The notes under the pieces: generated by a model
What the model was told of the DNA's origin: nothing
The model's database searches: none
The model's input: only the letters and a program-made list of their open reading frames with translations
Position numbers and translations under genes: made by a program
Assembly (NCBI GenBank): GCA_045402695.1
Contig: JAWPNA010000197.1
Coordinates: forward strand, 1 to 8,472
DNA: 8,472 bases
Origin: JAWPNA01 sp045402695
GTDB taxonomy: Bacteria; Acidobacteriota; Polarisedimenticolia; JACPZX01; DASXTC01
Direction of reading: 5' to 3'
Shown: in pieces, positions 7,020-8,472 of the stretch
Layout: every line of letters starts with the position of its first letter
Position numbering within the stretch: the first letter of the stretch is position 1

Positions 7020-8472
7020 GCCCCGGTCCTCGGGAAGACCAAGGCCCGCCGTCCTCCGGCCACCAACGCGCTCACGTGCGCAATCGCCAGCGGCCATTGC
7101 CACGGATGAGGGTAGGCCATGTAGCGGGGCTCCCAGACAGGATCGAACTTCTCCTTGAAGTGACGGAGGCCCTGATAGTTATACCAGTGCTCCCCGTGGC
7201 GGAAGAACAGGTGCGCGAGCCTCTCGATGGGCCGCGCCCAGCGCACATCCCCCACCGCCGCCAGAGGCGCCATCCCCAGGTTGAACCTCTTGAAGCCACG
7301 TTGCTTGCCATGAAGCATCAGACGGATGAGTAGGTAGTCCATGACGTTGTCTCCCCGGTAGCGCATGAGGTCCACCGACATCTCCTCTCCCCGCGCGCCC
7401 TCCAGCACGTTCGCGAAGGCCACGATCCCGCCTGCTGCGTCACGCACCACGGCGCACGGAAACAACATCAGGTACAGTTCGTCGAATCTCCCCAGGGAGA
7501 ACCGCTGCTCGCCGGCGCGCTTGGCCAGAAGCCACGCGTCCGACACCGCGCGCAGCTCGCTCATGATGGCGCGCAGCGCCTCCCCTTGCACGATCTCGAA
7601 GCGGCCCGAGTCCTTCTCCACGCGGTTGATGGCGTGCCGCCACGTCTTCGCCTTGTTCCCCTTCAGATCGAATCGATCCAGATCGACGATTGCCTCCTCG
7701 CCGAGCTTGAAGAAGCTGAAGCCGAAGTCGTGCGCCGCGGGGAGAAGGGCGGGAGTGATCTGATACAGGATCGCGTCGCGGTCGTTGTCCGCGGCGAGAT
7801 CGAGAAAGGCAGACAGGAACTCGCGTTCCATGCCGGGCGCGCAGACGGGATCGGAGTACGCGACCAGGAACGGCCCGGCGGTTCGATAGGCGATGAACCC
7901 CTCGATCTGTCCGGAGGGCCGGAGGATCACCTTGTCGCCGCAGGCGACGAGCAGAGGATTGGTGGTGCGCCCGTACCGGCGCGCCTCCTCCAAGGCGGTG
8001 GCGATGAGCGCGCCGTCGGGCAACCGGTCCTCGCCGCGCGTGCGCTGCGCGAGGTACACCGCCAGCACCGACGCGGCCCCGAAGAGGATCAGGAAGCCCC
8101 GCAGGAACCGCTCCGCCTGAGCGTGAACCCCGAACCGCGTGAGCGCGGCGGAAAAATCGGGCTCCGCCCCGTACGAGCCCAACCCCAGGGCCGAGAACAG
8201 CACCAGAGCGATGGCTCCCGCCGAGACGACGAACTCCAGGGATGGGTGCAGGCTGCCCCGGCGATCGAAGAGTCTGTGGAAGATAAGCAGCAGCGCGGCC
8301 GCCGCCAGCGCCACGAGCGCTTCCTCGTAGTCGAGCCCCTTGAGGAATGTCGCGAGCGATCCCGACAGAAAAAGCGCCAGCGCGAGACGGTGGCTCGACC
8401 GATACCCCTGGGCGATGCCTCTTGAGATCAGCAGAAGCAGGAATCCGAGCAGCACGGACAGCGAGTGCGACA
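7016..8472 (-). CDS. mprF: MprF/LpiA-type phosphatidylglycerol lysyltransferase, N-terminus beyond window
   Basis: The frame is open to the window edge, so the true start and part of the membrane domain are missing; about 485 residues are visible. About five hydrophobic helices occupy the first 140 visible residues. A cytoplasmic DUF2156-type (dual GNAT fold) catalytic domain follows. Characteristic stretches include NPLLVACGDKVILRPSGQIE, SDAWLLAKRAGEQRFSLGRF, EEMSVDLMRYRGDNVMDYL, FNLGMAPL, FRHGEHWYNYQGL and KEKFDPVWEPRYM. This domain transfers an amino acid, usually Lys, from aminoacyl-tRNA to phosphatidylglycerol at the inner face of the membrane. The N-terminal helices of full-length MprF flip the product outward. 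Modified lipid lowers negative surface charge and raises tolerance to cationic peptides and acid. The stop overlaps the acvB start. Lys rather than Ala specificity is inferred from the acvB partner, not from visible specificity residues. Confidence 0.92.
   Translation of the reverse strand, partial: SHSLSVLLGFLLLLISRGIAQGYRSSHRLALALFLSGSLATFLKGLDYEEALVALAAAALLLIFHRLFDRRGSLHPSLEFVVSAGAIALVLFSALGLGSYGAEPDFSAALTRFGVHAQAERFLRGFLILFGAASVLAVYLAQRTRGEDRLPDGALIATALEEARRYGRTTNPLLVACGDKVILRPSGQIEGFIAYRTAGPFLVAYSDPVCAPGMEREFLSAFLDLAADNDRDAILYQITPALLPAAHDFGFSFFKLGEEAIVDLDRFDLKGNKAKTWRHAINRVEKDSGRFEIVQGEALRAIMSELRAVSDAWLLAKRAGEQRFSLGRFDELYLMLFPCAVVRDAAGGIVAFANVLEGARGEEMSVDLMRYRGDNVMDYLLIRLMLHGKQRGFKRFNLGMAPLAAVGDVRWARPIERLAHLFFRHGEHWYNYQGLRHFKEKFDPVWEPRYMAYPHPWQWPLAIAHVSALVAGGRRALVFPRTGA
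7028..7031 (-). promoter_or_regulatory. Ribosome binding site of acvB inside the mprF 3' end
   Basis: GAGG lies eight bases before the GTG at 7019, within the last codons of the synthase gene. With the GTGA overlap it supports this start and translational coupling of the two genes. Confidence 0.6.

Noticed and set aside
7586..8425. Plus-strand open frame of 279 codons opposite the mprF-like gene
   Set aside because: The minus strand encodes a strongly recognisable DUF2156 domain here; the plus-strand translation shows no motif.

Overview
The window is GC-rich and densely coded, and every gene I can support lies on the minus strand, so transcription runs from high to low coordinates. A Tat-exported M24 protein, a DUF2339 membrane protein, a diheme cytochrome c and an MprF/AcvB lipid-modification pair fit a free-living, respiring Gram-negative-type bacterium. 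From memory, a decayed gene in the middle resembles proteins of uncultivated Acidobacteriota or related phyla. That taxonomic guess is weak and nothing in the window fixes it.

In transcription order: (1) 8472-7016 is the C-terminal part of an MprF/LpiA-type lysyl-phosphatidylglycerol synthase, running off the window edge. (2) 7019-5490 is an AcvB/VirJ-family periplasmic protein whose GTG start overlaps the synthase stop (GTGA). In Agrobacterium this pair makes and removes lysyl-phosphatidylglycerol, so these two genes form one functional unit. (3) After a gap of about 95 bases, 5395-4580 encodes a membrane-anchored diheme cytochrome c. (4) 4503-3829 holds a frame-disrupted remnant of a probable extracytoplasmic protein. 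(5) 3737-2298 encodes a Tat-exported M24 (pita-bread fold) metallopeptidase-like protein in which several canonical metal ligands are replaced. A candidate -10 hexamer and an inverted repeat lie in front of it. (6) 25 bases downstream, 2272 to the window start encodes most of a large DUF2339 multi-pass membrane protein, cut off at its C-terminus.

Two transcription units look likely: mprF-acvB, and M24-DUF2339. The cytochrome and the pseudogene lie between them with no clear link to either. I see no tRNA, rRNA, CRISPR array, insertion sequence or phage gene. The most interesting points are the lipid synthase/hydrolase pair with a tandem-domain AcvB, and the altered active site of the M24 protein.
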